DNA of 64,000 nucleotides from DASQFQ01 sp963802905 (GTDB lineage Bacteria > Actinomycetota > Thermoleophilia > Solirubrobacterales > Solirubrobacteraceae), in contig CAWDKH010000018.1 of NCBI GenBank assembly GCA_963802905.1, forward strand, positions 124,001-188,000, read 5' to 3'. Below, in pieces: positions 43,032 through 52,184 of the stretch. Position 1 is the stretch's first letter. Each line of letters starts with the position of its first letter. The notes beneath the pieces were generated by a model. The model was not told where the DNA came from. It was given only the letters and a program-made list of their open reading frames with translations, and made no database searches. The position numbers and the translations under genes were made by a program.

Positions 43032-44297
43032 TCAGGCCGCGTCGGCCGGCTCTGGCGCCGTCAGCCGCTCGAGCACGCGCGCGTTGTGCTCGTGCCCGCG
43101 GAGCTCGTAGCCGACCACCGTCACCCACGGGCTCAGCGCGAGCACCATCAAGCACCAGGCCATCGACGCTCCGGCCGCGGCCAGCACCAACGGTGCGGCG
43201 AGGAACACGACGGTGCACGCGATCAGCACCAGGTGGAAGCGGTCCAGCGTCTGCGTCAGCAGCGCGTAGATCACGAAGACCGCGAGCACGTAGACGGCCA
43301 CTGGGATCACCACGCAGAGCACGGTGGCGGATGCGTCGAGCTCTGACTCCTCCTCGAGGTAATACGCCGCGATGTGCAGCCCGGCGCCGGTCGCGACGAC
43401 CGCGCCGATCAGCGGGATGTGCCCGTACCCCCAGCGGAACGAACGCTCGCGGTGGACGTGCAGGATCGGTCCGGAGGGCACGACGAAGTAGATCCACCAC
43501 ATGCCGAACGTGAGCGCCGTCCCCGCGATCGCGACGAGCGCGGCGTTCACGGACCAGCCCGCCCCCTCCGGGCCGACGAGCGCGGTGAGCGACGCGATCG
43601 TGCCGATCACCCCCTCGCCCAGGGCGATGATCACCAGCAGTCCGTAGCGCTCGGCGATGTGGTGGGCGTGCCACGGCGTCCCGCCCTTCCGTGTCTCCGC
43701 GATCCACGGGCCCGCGAACTCGACGAGTGTCAGCAGGCCGACGAACACGAAGGTGACGGCGACCGACGTGTTCGCGATGAGCAGCGCCACCCAGCCCGCC
43801 TGGGCCACGATGATCGCGACGATGTACGTCCGGCACGCCTCGCGCCGCGGCGGGTCCTGGCGGGCGGCGCGCGCCCACTGGAACACCATCGCCACGCGCA
43901 TGACGACGTAGCCGGCGACCATCACCCGGTTGTCGACGGTCGCGCCCTCGTCGATCGACTTGAACATGGCCGGCAGGCCGAGGGCGAGCACGATCACGCC
44001 GACCATCTGCACCATCGTCGTCAGGCGGTAGACCCAGTCGTCGGTGTCGTAGGCGGAGGCGAACCACGAGAAGTTGATCCACGCCCACGTGATCGCGAAG
44101 GTCGCGAGCGCGAAGCCGAGCAGGCCGGCCTCGAAGTGCTTCTCGATCACGTAGTGCGCCAGCTCGTCCGCCGCGATCCCGAAGGCGACGACGAACGTCA
44201 GGTCGAACAGCAGCTCGAGCGGCGTGGCGGTGCGGTGAGACTCGTGCGGGTCGCGCCCGTCCATCCGGGTCCGGCGGTGCTGGAGCAGCGCGGTCAC
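43032..44297 (-). CDS. Low-temperature-requirement A (LtrA) family membrane protein
   Basis: A 421-residue protein with ~10-12 hydrophobic helices. GTG at 44297. The family signature TPLELLFDLTFVVAFGIAAD is near the N-terminus, followed by FAITWAWINFSWFASAYDTD and, in the middle, HHIAERYGLLVIIALGEGVI. LtrA proteins were named from Listeria cold growth, but their molecular role is not established. The stop abuts the kinase stop. Single gene. Confidence 0.9.
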   Translation of the reverse strand: MTALLQHRRTRMDGRDPHESHRTATPLELLFDLTFVVAFGIAADELAHYVIEKHFEAGLLGFALATFAITWAWINFSWFASAYDTDDWVYRLTTMVQMVGVIVLALGLPAMFKSIDEGATVDNRVMVAGYVVMRVAMVFQWARAARQDPPRREACRTYIVAIIVAQAGWVALLIANTSVAVTFVFVGLLTLVEFAGPWIAETRKGGTPWHAHHIAERYGLLVIIALGEGVIGTIASLTALVGPEGAGWSVNAALVAIAGTALTFGMWWIYFVVPSGPILHVHRERSFRWGYGHIPLIGAVVATGAGLHIAAYYLEEESELDASATVLCVVIPVAVYVLAVFVIYALLTQTLDRFHLVLIACTVVFLAAPLVLAAAGASMAWCLMVLALSPWVTVVGYELRGHEHNARVLERLTAPEPADAA

Positions 44298-44356
44298 GCC
44301 GACATGGTGTCATCGAGAAAAGCCACGCGCGGTCGCGGGCGAACTAGAGTCGCGCC

Positions 44357-44464
44357 GTGAGAAAGGTCGTGCTCCTCATCAGCTTCGCGGCGGCCCTGGC
44401 GACCTCGCGTTCGGCGAGCAGCGCCTTGTCGCAAGGTGCGCGCACCCGACCGATCCGGGTGTGA
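44357..44464 (+). CDS. 35-residue signal-peptide-like ORF coupled to the PLD gene
   Basis: GTG at 44357 opens VRKVVLLISFAAALATSRSA, a basic start and hydrophobic core like a signal peptide, and ends at TGA 44462-44464, which overlaps the GTG of the PLD gene (GTGA). It could be a coupling leader, a small membrane peptide, or an N-terminal export signal separated from the PLD gene by a frame error. No homology can be claimed. Confidence 0.35.
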   Translation: MRKVVLLISFAAALATSRSASSALSQGARTRPIRV

Positions 44465-45630
44465 GCACGGTTGCCGCATCCCGCGCCCGGACGGACGATC
44501 CGAGCATGAATGAGCTGCTGGCCCGCGCGGAGCCGCTGGTGCGCGCGCCGGTGGAGCTGGGCGACCTCGCGCTCGTGTTCGAGGAGACGACCGCCGCCAC
44601 GGTCGACCTGCACGTGGAGGGGCGCAACTTCTTCCCCCTCATCCTCGACGACATCCGCGCCGCCACGTCGTCGGTGCACATCAATCAGTACGGCTTCCGC
44701 CCCGGCGAGGTCGGCGAGCAGTTCGCCGCCGCGCTGCTCGCCAAGGCGGCCGAGGGCGTCGCGGTCCGGGTCGTCGTCGACCGCGTCGGCTCGCGCCCCG
44801 GCAAGTCGGGCGGCTTCTATGAGCGGCTGCGCGTTGGCGGGGTCGACGTCCAGGTCGTGCGCGCGCTGGGGCGCATCGACCACCGCAAGCAGTTCGTCAT
44901 CGACGGCCGCGTCGGCTGGGTCGGTGGCGCGGGGATCGAGGACCACTTCGCCGACGGCCGCTTCCACGACCTGTTCGTGCGCGTCACCGGACCGGTCGTC
45001 TCGCAGCTCCAGCTCGTGTTCGTCGCCAGCTTCCGCTGGCTCGGCGGCGCCGTCCCGCCGGAGCAGCTGCCGGCGCTCTTCCCGGACACCGAGCCGGGCA
45101 CGGTGCCGGCGACGGTCCTGCACAACGCGCCCGGTCCCTACCGCCCGATCACGACGGCCATCACCGAGCTGCTCGACGGTGCACGCGAGACGCTCGACGT
45201 GGTCAACCCGTATGTCGCCGACAAGGCGATGATCCGGCGCATCATCGGCGCCGCGCACCGCGGCGTGCGCGTCCGGCTCTTCGTGCCCGCGCGCGCCAAC
45301 AACCGTGCCTGCGCAGCCGCCCAGCGCTTCCATCACGGCGATCTGCTCGACGCCGGCGTGCGCATCCTCGGATACCCGGCGATGCTGCACGCGAAGGCGT
45401 TCGTCCGCGACCGCGAGGAGGTGCTGGCCGGCACCTGCAACCTCGAGGCGTGGAGCCTCAAGCGGTTCTTCGAGATCGACCTGCGCGTGCGCTCGCCCGA
45501 GTTCGCGGCGAGCTTCGACGAGCGCTTCTCGGCGCCGGCCGAGGCGATCTCCACCCCGGGCCAGGCGGCAGCGGGGATCGGATCGCGGCTCGAGGCCGCG
45601 GCGTTCGCGGCGATCTCGCCCCTGCTGTGA
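44461..45630 (+). CDS. Phospholipase D-family protein (cardiolipin-synthase-like)
   Basis: A 389-residue protein with two HKD motifs: HRKQFVIDGRVGWVGG (HxKx4D) and HAKAFVRDREEVLAGTCNLE (HxKx4D, followed by the usual G-T-x-N). FFPLILDDIRAATSSVHINQ and EGVAVRVVVDRVGSRPGKSG fit the cardiolipin-synthase branch. It lacks the two N-terminal membrane helices of typical Cls, so it may be soluble or peripheral. GTG at 44461; the stop overlaps the YihY gene (GTGA). Phosphatidyl transfer or phosphodiester cleavage is expected. Confidence 0.87.
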   Translation: MSTVAASRARTDDPSMNELLARAEPLVRAPVELGDLALVFEETTAATVDLHVEGRNFFPLILDDIRAATSSVHINQYGFRPGEVGEQFAAALLAKAAEGVAVRVVVDRVGSRPGKSGGFYERLRVGGVDVQVVRALGRIDHRKQFVIDGRVGWVGGAGIEDHFADGRFHDLFVRVTGPVVSQLQLVFVASFRWLGGAVPPEQLPALFPDTEPGTVPATVLHNAPGPYRPITTAITELLDGARETLDVVNPYVADKAMIRRIIGAAHRGVRVRLFVPARANNRACAAAQRFHHGDLLDAGVRILGYPAMLHAKAFVRDREEVLAGTCNLEAWSLKRFFEIDLRVRSPEFAASFDERFSAPAEAISTPGQAAAGIGSRLEAAAFAAISPLL

Positions 45631-46556
45631 CGCTGCGGACGCGGCTGCCAGAGCGCGAGCGCGTCCTGCGGACGCTGACGTTCTGGCTGCGGCCGCGGTT
45701 CGTGCTCCGCGTGGTCAGTCGATTCCAGAAGGTGGCGGGCTTCGACCGCGCGGTCGCGCTCGCCTCGAGCGCGCTGACGGCGATCATCCCGCTGGCGATC
45801 GTGACGAGCTCAATCGCCTCGCAGCTCGGCGGCAAGGACACGGCCGGCCGCATCATCGACCGCTACGACCTGACGGGCGGCGGCGCCGAGGCCGTCACGG
45901 ACGTCTTCTCTCCGCCGTCGGGCGCGAGCACGAGCATCGGCATCACCGGGATCTTTCTGCTGCTCATCGCGGTCCTCAGCTTCACCCGCGCGGTCCAACG
46001 GCTGTTCGAGCAGACCTGGGAGCTCAAGCCGCTGAGCGTGCGCAACTCCGCCAATGGGCTGCTGTGGATCGTCGGGCTGATTCTGTACCTCACGCTCAGC
46101 GGGCTCGTTCGCGGGTTGCTCGGGAGGAGCGACCTCGATGTGACCGCGACGCTCATCCTGCTGCCGGTGGCCGCGGCGTTCCTCTACTGGAGCGGCCGGG
46201 TGCTGAGCGCCGGGCGGATCGACCGCCCTCACCTGCTGCCGTTCGCCGCCCTCGGAGCCGTCTTCCTGTCGATCTACTCGATCGGCGCGGAGGTCTACGT
46301 CCCGCACCTGTTCAGCACCTATGCCACCCGCTACGGGGTGATCGGCGCCGTCTTCGCGATGATCTCGGCGCTGTTCTGCGTGATGCTCGTCGCGGTCGGG
46401 TCGGCGGCCGCCGGCCGCGAGGTGGGGGACGAGCTCGACCGCATCCGCCGCGGCGAGCGGCCGGCCGACGACGAGGTCCAGGCGCAGTGGCGCGAGATCA
46501 CGGCCGAGGCCCGCTCGCACTGGGAGACGCTGCGGGCGCGGCGCGGGCGCGAATGA
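45627..46556 (+). CDS. YihY/virulence factor BrkB family membrane protein
   Basis: A 309-residue protein with about six membrane helices (ALASSALTAIIPLAIVTSSI; IGITGIFLLLIAVLSFTRAV; GLLWIVGLILYLTLSGLVRG; ATLILLPVAAAFLYWSG). FTRAVQRLFEQTWEL and YVPHLFSTYATRYGVIGAVF are typical of the family, once misnamed RNase BN. The C-terminus is charged and cytosolic (DELDRIRRGERPADDEVQAQ). Coupled to the PLD gene by a GTGA overlap, so both may act in membrane-lipid metabolism. Function of the family remains unclear. Confidence 0.88.
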   Translation: MTLRTRLPERERVLRTLTFWLRPRFVLRVVSRFQKVAGFDRAVALASSALTAIIPLAIVTSSIASQLGGKDTAGRIIDRYDLTGGGAEAVTDVFSPPSGASTSIGITGIFLLLIAVLSFTRAVQRLFEQTWELKPLSVRNSANGLLWIVGLILYLTLSGLVRGLLGRSDLDVTATLILLPVAAAFLYWSGRVLSAGRIDRPHLLPFAALGAVFLSIYSIGAEVYVPHLFSTYATRYGVIGAVFAMISALFCVMLVAVGSAAAGREVGDELDRIRRGERPADDEVQAQWREITAEARSHWETLRARRGRE

Positions 46557-46631
46557 GAGGCGCACGCATCCCGCTCGACGCGGATGCACACCACCTTGAG
46601 GAGCGACCCCGGGCGTCAACAGAATGGCGGC

Positions 46632-47021
46632 ATGATTTTTGCTGCCGACTACCCCTTCCTCGACGTGTTCTGGTCGATGATCCTGTTCTTCTTCTGGGTC
46701 GCTTGGATCTGGATGCTGATCCTGATCATCAGCGACGTGTTCCGGCGGGATCTATCGGGCTGGGCCAAGGCCGCCTGGTGCTTCTTCCTGATCCTGCTGC
46801 CGTTCCTCGGCGCGCTGATCTACCTGATCGCGCACGGCCAAGGGCTCACGGAACGGCGCGTCCGCGACGCCGCCGCCTCGCAGGAGCAGTTCGATAGCTA
46901 CGTCCGCAACGTCGCCGCAGGCTCCGCCGGCGAGATCGAGAAGGCCAAGGCACTGCTCGACAGCGGCGCGATCAACCAGCAGGAGTTCGAGCAGCTGAAG
47001 GCCAAGGCGCTGGCCACCTGA
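46632..47021 (+). CDS. PLDc_N/SHOCT-domain membrane protein
   Basis: A 129-residue protein from ATG 46632. Two hydrophobic helices (FWSMILFFFWVAWIWMLILI, then ISDVF; KAAWCFFLILLPFLGALIYL) match the cardiolipin-synthase N-terminal (PLDc_N) region. The last ~30 residues (IEKAKALLDSGAINQQEFEQ, then LKAKAL) are a SHOCT motif, a short helical oligomerisation module. It is near the PLD and YihY genes, and could supply the membrane anchor that the PLD protein lacks, though this is speculative. Confidence 0.85.
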   Translation: MIFAADYPFLDVFWSMILFFFWVAWIWMLILIISDVFRRDLSGWAKAAWCFFLILLPFLGALIYLIAHGQGLTERRVRDAAASQEQFDSYVRNVAAGSAGEIEKAKALLDSGAINQQEFEQLKAKALAT

Positions 47022-47034
47022 CCCGAGGGGTCAG
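47018..47034. terminator. Hairpin containing two convergent stop codons
   Basis: CTGACCC (47018-47024) and GGGTCAG (47028-47034) form a perfect 7-bp stem with loop GAG. The left arm holds the SHOCT-gene TGA, the right arm the FGE-gene TGA (minus strand). Confidence 0.5.
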
Positions 47035-47901
47035 TCGGGGTCGGCTGGCCGTGCGCAGCGGAAGCCGACGTGGCTCATGCCGGTGTCGATCATCTGCGGC
47101 CGGCGCGCGGCGGGGCGGTAGCGCAGGCAGTAGCTGTCGGCGCACAGGAACGAGCCGCCTTTGACGACCCTGCGCGGGATCGCGAACTGCGGCTGGGACG
47201 GGGTCGCGGCTCGCGGCCTCGCTCCCGCCGTACCAGTCGGCCGTCCATTCCCAGACGTTGCCGGCCATGTCGAACAGGCCGAAGCCGTTGGGCTCGAACG
47301 AGCCGACCGGCGCGGTGGTGCCGTAACCCGGCTCCGGCCGCCACGGGAAGTCGCCGTGCCAGTAGTTGGCGAGCCGGGCGCCGGCCGGCTCGGGCTCGTT
47401 GCCCCAGACGTAGGCGGCGCCGTCGAGCCCGCCGCGGGCGGCGAGCTCCCACTGCGCCTCGGTGGGGAGCGTGGCACCGGCCCACTCGGCGTAGGCGGCG
47501 GCATCCTCGTAGGCGACGTGGACGACCGGATGCTCCCCTCGCCCGGCCGAGCCGAGTCCCTCGGGACGTCGCCAGCAGGCGCCCGGCGTCCACGTCCACC
47601 ACTGGTTGATGTGGCGCAGGTCGACCGGCCCGCGCGTACGTGTGAACACGAGCGAGCCCGGCACGAGGTTCTCCGCCGGCGCGCCGGGGAAGTCCGCGGG
47701 GTCGAGCGGGCGCTCGGCGACGGTGACGTACCCCGTCTCGGCCACGAAGGCGGCGAAGCGGCGGTTGGTGACCTGGAAGCGGTCGATCCAGAACCCGTCG
47801 ACTGAGACGACGCGGCTCGGCGCCTCCTCGGCGTAGTGCGACGTCCGAGCCCATCCGGAACTCGGCGGCCGGGATCCAGACCTCGCTGCTCGCGCCGTCA
47901 T
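47031..47901 (-). CDS. Formylglycine-generating enzyme (sulfatase activator), frameshifted
   Basis: Copper-dependent oxidase that converts the sulfatase active-site Cys to formylglycine. Signatures: VSVDGFWIDRFQVTNRRFAA, LPTEAQWELAARGG, YVWGNEPEP and FGLFDMAGNVWEWTADWYGG. The C-terminal catalytic segment GGSFLCADSYCLRYRPAAR keeps both copper-binding cysteines, and the end HVGFRCARPA is typical. Frame changes occur near 47840 (between EFRMGSD and YAEEAPSR) and near 47210; another may lie beside the start, since ATG 47901 is out of frame with EVWIPAAEF. The start overlaps the HAD stop (ATGA). Last gene of a sulfatase-HAD-FGE operon. Confidence 0.85.
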
Positions 47902-48817
47902 CCCGCGAAGACGCGGTTCCAGTCGTCGCGCATGCTCACGACCGTCCAGCCTAGGCGGCTCGCGGTGTCGACGATCGACTCGGCGTCCGGGTTGGTCACC
48001 GACGCGCCCGCGTACGCGTACTCGCGCTCGGCGTCGTCGTGATCGACGACCAGGCACAGCGACGGGCGCTCGCCGGTGTGCGCGTACTCGAGCATCTCGC
48101 GTGTCGCCGGCGCTGTTGCCGGCGGCGAAGATCGGCCGGCGGCCGATGTGGGCCTGGATGTTGATCGCCTTCGGCGGCCCCTCGTTCGGCGAGCCGAGCA
48201 TCGCCGCCTTGCGCACGAGCACGATGCGCCCGTCGCGGCGCTCGAAGCTCGACCTGCACGGCGGAGCCGACGACGTCGTCGGGCGCGACCCCGTAGAGCT
48301 CCTCGCCGACCGCGCGGACGAACTCGACGCCGCCGCCCGTGACGATGAACACGCGGAACTCGCGCGCGCGCAGCAGGTCCATCAGCTCGAGCATCGGCGC
48401 GTACGTCAGCTCCCGGAACGGCACGCCGAAGCGCGGATGCTTCGCCGCGGCGAGCCAGGCCTCGGCGTCGCGCGTGAACTCCTCGGTGGTCCGCCCCGCG
48501 TCGAGCTCGAGCAGCACGCCGGCGATCGCCTCCATGCCGTACTGCTGCGCGCCCGCGAGGTCGCCGGCGAGCAGCGCCTTGACCACGGGCTGCTCGGCCA
48601 GCTCGGGTCGCGCCGCGGCCGCGTCGCGCAGGCGCGCGAAGACGAACAGCGCCTGGATGTAGGTCGGCTTCTCGCACCACAGCGTGCCGTCGTTGTCGAG
48701 CACGGCGACGCGCTCGGCGGGCGGCACGTAGTCCGCGCCGCCCTCCTCGCTGACGCGCTCGACGAAGTCGAGGATCGCCGTCCGGGCCGGCCCGTCGTTC
48801 CAGGAGGCGAGGCTCAT
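47898..48817 (-). CDS. HAD-family phosphatase (frameshifted)
   Basis: About 305 residues when restored. Motif I is VAVLDNDGTLWCEKP (DxDGT). The cap region has LFVFARLRDAAAARPELAEQ; motif II is FRVFIVTGGGVEF; motif III/IV lies in VLVRKAAMLGSPNEGPPKAI, then GRRPIFAAGNSAGDT. The C-terminus is SLCLVVDHDDAEREYAYAGA, then SRLGWTVVSMRDDWNRVF. Frame changes near 48245 and 48110 split these parts. It sits between the sulfatase and FGE genes. A phosphatase acting on a sulfatase-pathway intermediate is possible but not shown. Confidence 0.82.
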
Positions 48818-48827
48818 TGGCCCGAGG

Positions 48828-50361
48828 TCAGTGCGGCTCTCGAGCTTCTCGACCACCTGGTCGATCGTGAAGCTCGCGGCCTTCTGGCGCGGCGGGAACT
48901 CCTCGAAGGTCGCGAGGAACTCCGCGACGAGCGTGGTGGCGGCCAGCACGATGTAGGGGCTCGTCGACCAGCCAGTCGTAGTACGTGTTCGACGTGACGT
49001 CGGCGCGCTCGTACGGGTCGGTCCGCAGGTTGAAGAGCTTGGGCACGCGCAGCGACACGAACGGCTCGGCCCAGATCTGGAGCGTGCCCTGCACTCGCTG
49101 CTCCATGAAGACGACCTTCCAGTTGTCGAAGCGCAGCGCGAGCACGTCGCCGTCGTCGGAGAAGTAGACCATCCCCTTGCGCGGCGACTTGTCGACCTCG
49201 CCGGTCAGGTAGGGCAGCAGGTCGTAGCCGTCGATGTGGACCTTGTAGGTGGTGTCGCCGATCGCGTGGCCGGCCTTGAGCTTCTCGACGATGTCGGGCT
49301 CGCCGGCGGCGGCGAGGAACGTCGGCAGCCAGTCGTGGTGCTGGACGATCTCGTTCGACACGCTTCCGGCGGGGATCCGGCTCGGCCAGCGGACCATCTC
49401 GGGGACGCGGAACGCGCCCTCCCAGTTGGTGTTCTTCTCGCTGCGGAACGGCGTCATGCCGCCGTCGGGCCAGGTGTTCATGTGCGGCCCGTTGTCGGTG
49501 CTGTAGACGACGATCGTGTCCTCGGCGAGGCCGAGCTCGTCGAGCTTGTCGAGCAGCGCGCCGACGACCTTGTCGTGGTCGATCATCGTGTCGTGGTAGG
49601 GCGACTGCCAGCGCCCCGCCTGCCCGACGCTCTCCGGCTTCGGGTGCGTGCGGAAGTGCATGTGGGTGGTGTTGAACCAGCAGAAGAACGGCGTGTCCGC
49701 CGCGGCCTGGCGGTCGATCCAGTCGAGCGCGTGCTCGAGCACCTCGTCGTCGATCGTCTCCATCCGCTTCTTCGTCAGCGGGCCCGTGTCCTCGATCCGC
49801 TGGCGCCCGACGCGCCCGAAGCGCCCATCCTCAGTGTCGTCGTCCTCGTCGGTCGCCCATGAGTGCAGGACGCCGCGCGGGCGGAAGCGCTCGTTGAAGC
49901 GGGGGAAGTCCTCCGCCGGCGGCCAGTTCGGCGTCTCCGGCTCCTCTTCGGCGTTGAGGTGGTAGAGGTTGCCGAAGAACTCGTCGAAGCCGTGGACGGT
50001 CGGCAGGAACTTGTTGAGGTCGCCCAGGTGGTTCTTGCCGAACTGCCCCGTCGCGTAGCCCAGCGGCTTGAGCAGCTCCGCGATCGTGACGTCCTCGGCC
50101 TGCAGGCCGACGTCGGCGCCGGGCATGCCGACCTTGCTCAGCCCGGTCCGGTACACGCTCTGGCCGGTGATGAACGACGACGCGCCCGGCGGTGCAGCTC
50201 TGCTCGCCGTAGGAGTCGGTGAAGCGCATCCCCTCGTCGGCGATCCGGTCGATGTTCGGCGTCCGGTAGCCCATCAGCCCGTCGCTGTAGGCGCTCAGGT
50301 TCGTGATGCCGATGTCATCGCCCCAGATGACCAGGATGTTCGGCTGCTTGGCGTCGGCCAA
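48828..50361 (-). CDS. Arylsulfatase-like type I sulfatase (frameshifted)
   Basis: About 510 residues. TTG at 50361 has a strong SD (GGAGGCACCGAG-TTG). The N-terminal metal site is PNILVIWGDDIGITNLSAYS. The modification motif is SCTAGR (CxAxR), where Cys becomes formylglycine, followed after a frame change near 50190 by SFITGQSVYRTGL. KNHLGD and STDNGPHMNTWPDGG hold further active-site residues. No signal peptide, so cytosolic. A second frame change near 48955 leads into EFLATFEEFPPRQKAASFTI, the usual C-terminus; in that frame no stop separates it from the HAD gene, whereas TGA at 48828 closes the other frame. Substrate unknown. Confidence 0.87.
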
Positions 50362-50451
50362 CTCGGTGCCTCCTCGACGACGTTCTCGACTCGAACGCCA
50401 ACCCTGGCGCAGCCAGGGAGGAAGCGCATCACCCTGCGCGGGTGATCCGAC

Positions 50452-50940
50452 CTACGAGGTCGTGTAGCGGAGCTTGACCGTCGCGCCCTGACAGGCGTTC
50501 TGGTCGATGCCGGGCTTGTTGTTGAAGGCGACGGTGCCTCCGGTCCAGCTGCCCGTCTGGCGTCCGCTGGGGACGTCGGCGGCGACGGCGATCGTGCGGT
50601 GCTTGAGCGTGAAGTCGGATGCGTCGCAGGTGCCGGCGGCGGCGCCGGGAGCCTTGATGACCTTGGCGATCGCGACGCGGATGGTCGAGACATGGACGGC
50701 GTGGCCGTTGAGGTTGTCGAACGTGCCGCTGAGCGTCTGAGCGGGGACGCCGGGGCTGACGGCTGCGAGGTCCGCCGTCTGGTTGACGATCAGGGGCTTG
50801 GTCACCTGGGCGTCGCGGGTGGATGTGCCGCCGGACTGAAAGTAGGCGGCTGCGACGTCGACGTGGGTCGAGCCGACCAGCAGGCCGAGGAAGAGCGCGC
50901 CCCGGCAGATCGTCTTGCAAATTGACTTGGTTCCGCTCAT
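50452..50940 (-). CDS. Secreted hypothetical protein
   Basis: A 162-residue protein with a signal peptide (MSGTKSICKTICRGALFLGL, then LVGSTHVDVAAA). The mature part is beta-rich: VNQTADLAAVSPGVPAQTLS, then GTFDNLNGHAVHVSTIRVAI, with two cysteines (GTCDASDF and NACQGATVK) likely joined by a disulfide. The pattern recalls small secreted actinobacterial beta-sandwich proteins (SipW-dependent/TasA-like), but no motif is decisive. 116 bp separates it from the PrsW stop on the same strand. Confidence 0.65.
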   Translation of the reverse strand: MSGTKSICKTICRGALFLGLLVGSTHVDVAAAYFQSGGTSTRDAQVTKPLIVNQTADLAAVSPGVPAQTLSGTFDNLNGHAVHVSTIRVAIAKVIKAPGAAAGTCDASDFTLKHRTIAVAADVPSGRQTGSWTGGTVAFNNKPGIDQNACQGATVKLRYTTS

Positions 50941-51055
50941 ACCACGAGGTCTCGGCGCGCGTTCCCGTCGCGGGGAGTCGTTGCGCCCTTCGCCGGGGCG
51001 CGCGACAGCTTGTGACAGTTTCGGCGCGCCGAGTGGGAGGTTCTGCGGGCTCGGG

Positions 51056-52021
51056 TCAGATGCGCCGCCGCGCGGTCGCCGCCGCGTCCTGGCGGGCGTA
51101 GTGGCGCCAGTCGTGGACGACCCATGCCGCGCCGATCAAGCCCAAGATGCCGAGCAGCAGGCAGCAGAACGCGTTGAACCAGATCAGGTCGGAGCCGGTC
51201 GGGGCGATCTCCCACAACTCCGCATTCGGCCACACGAGAGTCCAGCCTTCGTTCGCCACGAGACCCTTCGTGAGCATCACGGCCCATCCCGAGGACTGGT
51301 CCCACAGTGCGTGCAGCGTGACGACGCCGAGGATCGTCAGGACGAGCCTGCGCGACAGGTGGAAGCTGCCGCCGCTCGAGCTGGCGAACAGGGCGCCGCC
51401 GATCAGAGCCGTCCATGTGATGTGGCCGAACGGCGCGAGGACGGCGCGAGACGCCTCGAGCTCGACGACCGCGATGACCGTCTGCTGGTGCAGGTTGTCG
51501 AGCAGCGTCTGCAACGCGTAGCCGGCGCTCTCGAACGCCGCGAAGCCTGCTCCCACGACGGCGCCGAGCACCATTCCGTCGCGCGGCTCGCGGTAATGCA
51601 CCTGGTGCGCGACGAGCAGCAGCACCGCGCCCTTGCCGAGCTCCTCGATCCAGCCGACGGCGATGAACGTGCCGCTCGCCGCAGGAAGGAGGTAGGTCTC
51701 CAGGAGCGCGGTCCCGACGACGGACAGCGTCCCGGCGAGGAGGAAGCCGAGCACGACCTCCGCGATCGTCAGGTAGCCGCCGCGGCGGCGCGAGAGCGCG
51801 AACGCGGCCATCGTGACCGGGATCAGGAAGCTGCCGACGATGATCACCGTCGGCACGAGGATGTTGTCGTTCGTGACCTCGGTGACGGCCGCGGCGATGA
51901 GCCAGGTGACGACGCCCCCAGCCAGCAGCAGCTTCCAGAGTCGCGTCGGGAGCTGCACGAAGTGCTCGTCGGGCTCGACGGTCCGCTTCGCGCGCGGGAC
52001 AGGATCGACCGTTGAGGCCAT
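51056..52021 (-). CDS. PrsW-family intramembrane metalloprotease
   Basis: About 321 residues, eight or more membrane helices. The three family motifs are present: WIEELGKGAVLLL (EExxK), GFAAFESAGYAL (FxxxE) and GHITWTALIGGA plus LHALWDQSSG (His motifs). In Bacillus PrsW cleaves an anti-sigma factor; here a membrane zinc-finger sigma fusion (525-1920) is a conceivable but distant target. The start could be ATG 52021 (MASTVDP) or the in-frame codon at 52030. Divergent from the ECF42 cassette. Confidence 0.88.
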   Translation of the reverse strand: MASTVDPVPRAKRTVEPDEHFVQLPTRLWKLLLAGGVVTWLIAAAVTEVTNDNILVPTVIIVGSFLIPVTMAAFALSRRRGGYLTIAEVVLGFLLAGTLSVVGTALLETYLLPAASGTFIAVGWIEELGKGAVLLLVAHQVHYREPRDGMVLGAVVGAGFAAFESAGYALQTLLDNLHQQTVIAVVELEASRAVLAPFGHITWTALIGGALFASSSGGSFHLSRRLVLTILGVVTLHALWDQSSGWAVMLTKGLVANEGWTLVWPNAELWEIAPTGSDLIWFNAFCCLLLGILGLIGAAWVVHDWRHYARQDAAATARRRI

Positions 52022-52103
52022 GGCTCGCAACCGTAAATGCCGCCCCGGGGCAACGCCTCACCCGATTGGGGGGAGGAGTGGCGAGACCCGGACTGGGAGT
52101 CGG

Positions 52104-52130
52104 TGTCGGATCGGGGCTGTGGCGTTCGTC
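52104..52130 (+). promoter_or_regulatory. ECF42-type promoter candidate
   Basis: TGTCGG (52104-52109) and CGTC (52127-52130) are separated by 17 bp. This is close to the published ECF42 consensus (TGTCGA / CG[A/T]C) and lies ~55 bp upstream of the reductase gene, the first of a cassette that ends with an ECF42 gene. It suggests autoregulation. Confidence 0.5.
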
Positions 52131-52184
52131 GTAGGGATGAGGCCGCCCACAAGGGGCGGCGCCACGGCAAAAGGAGCCACGATC

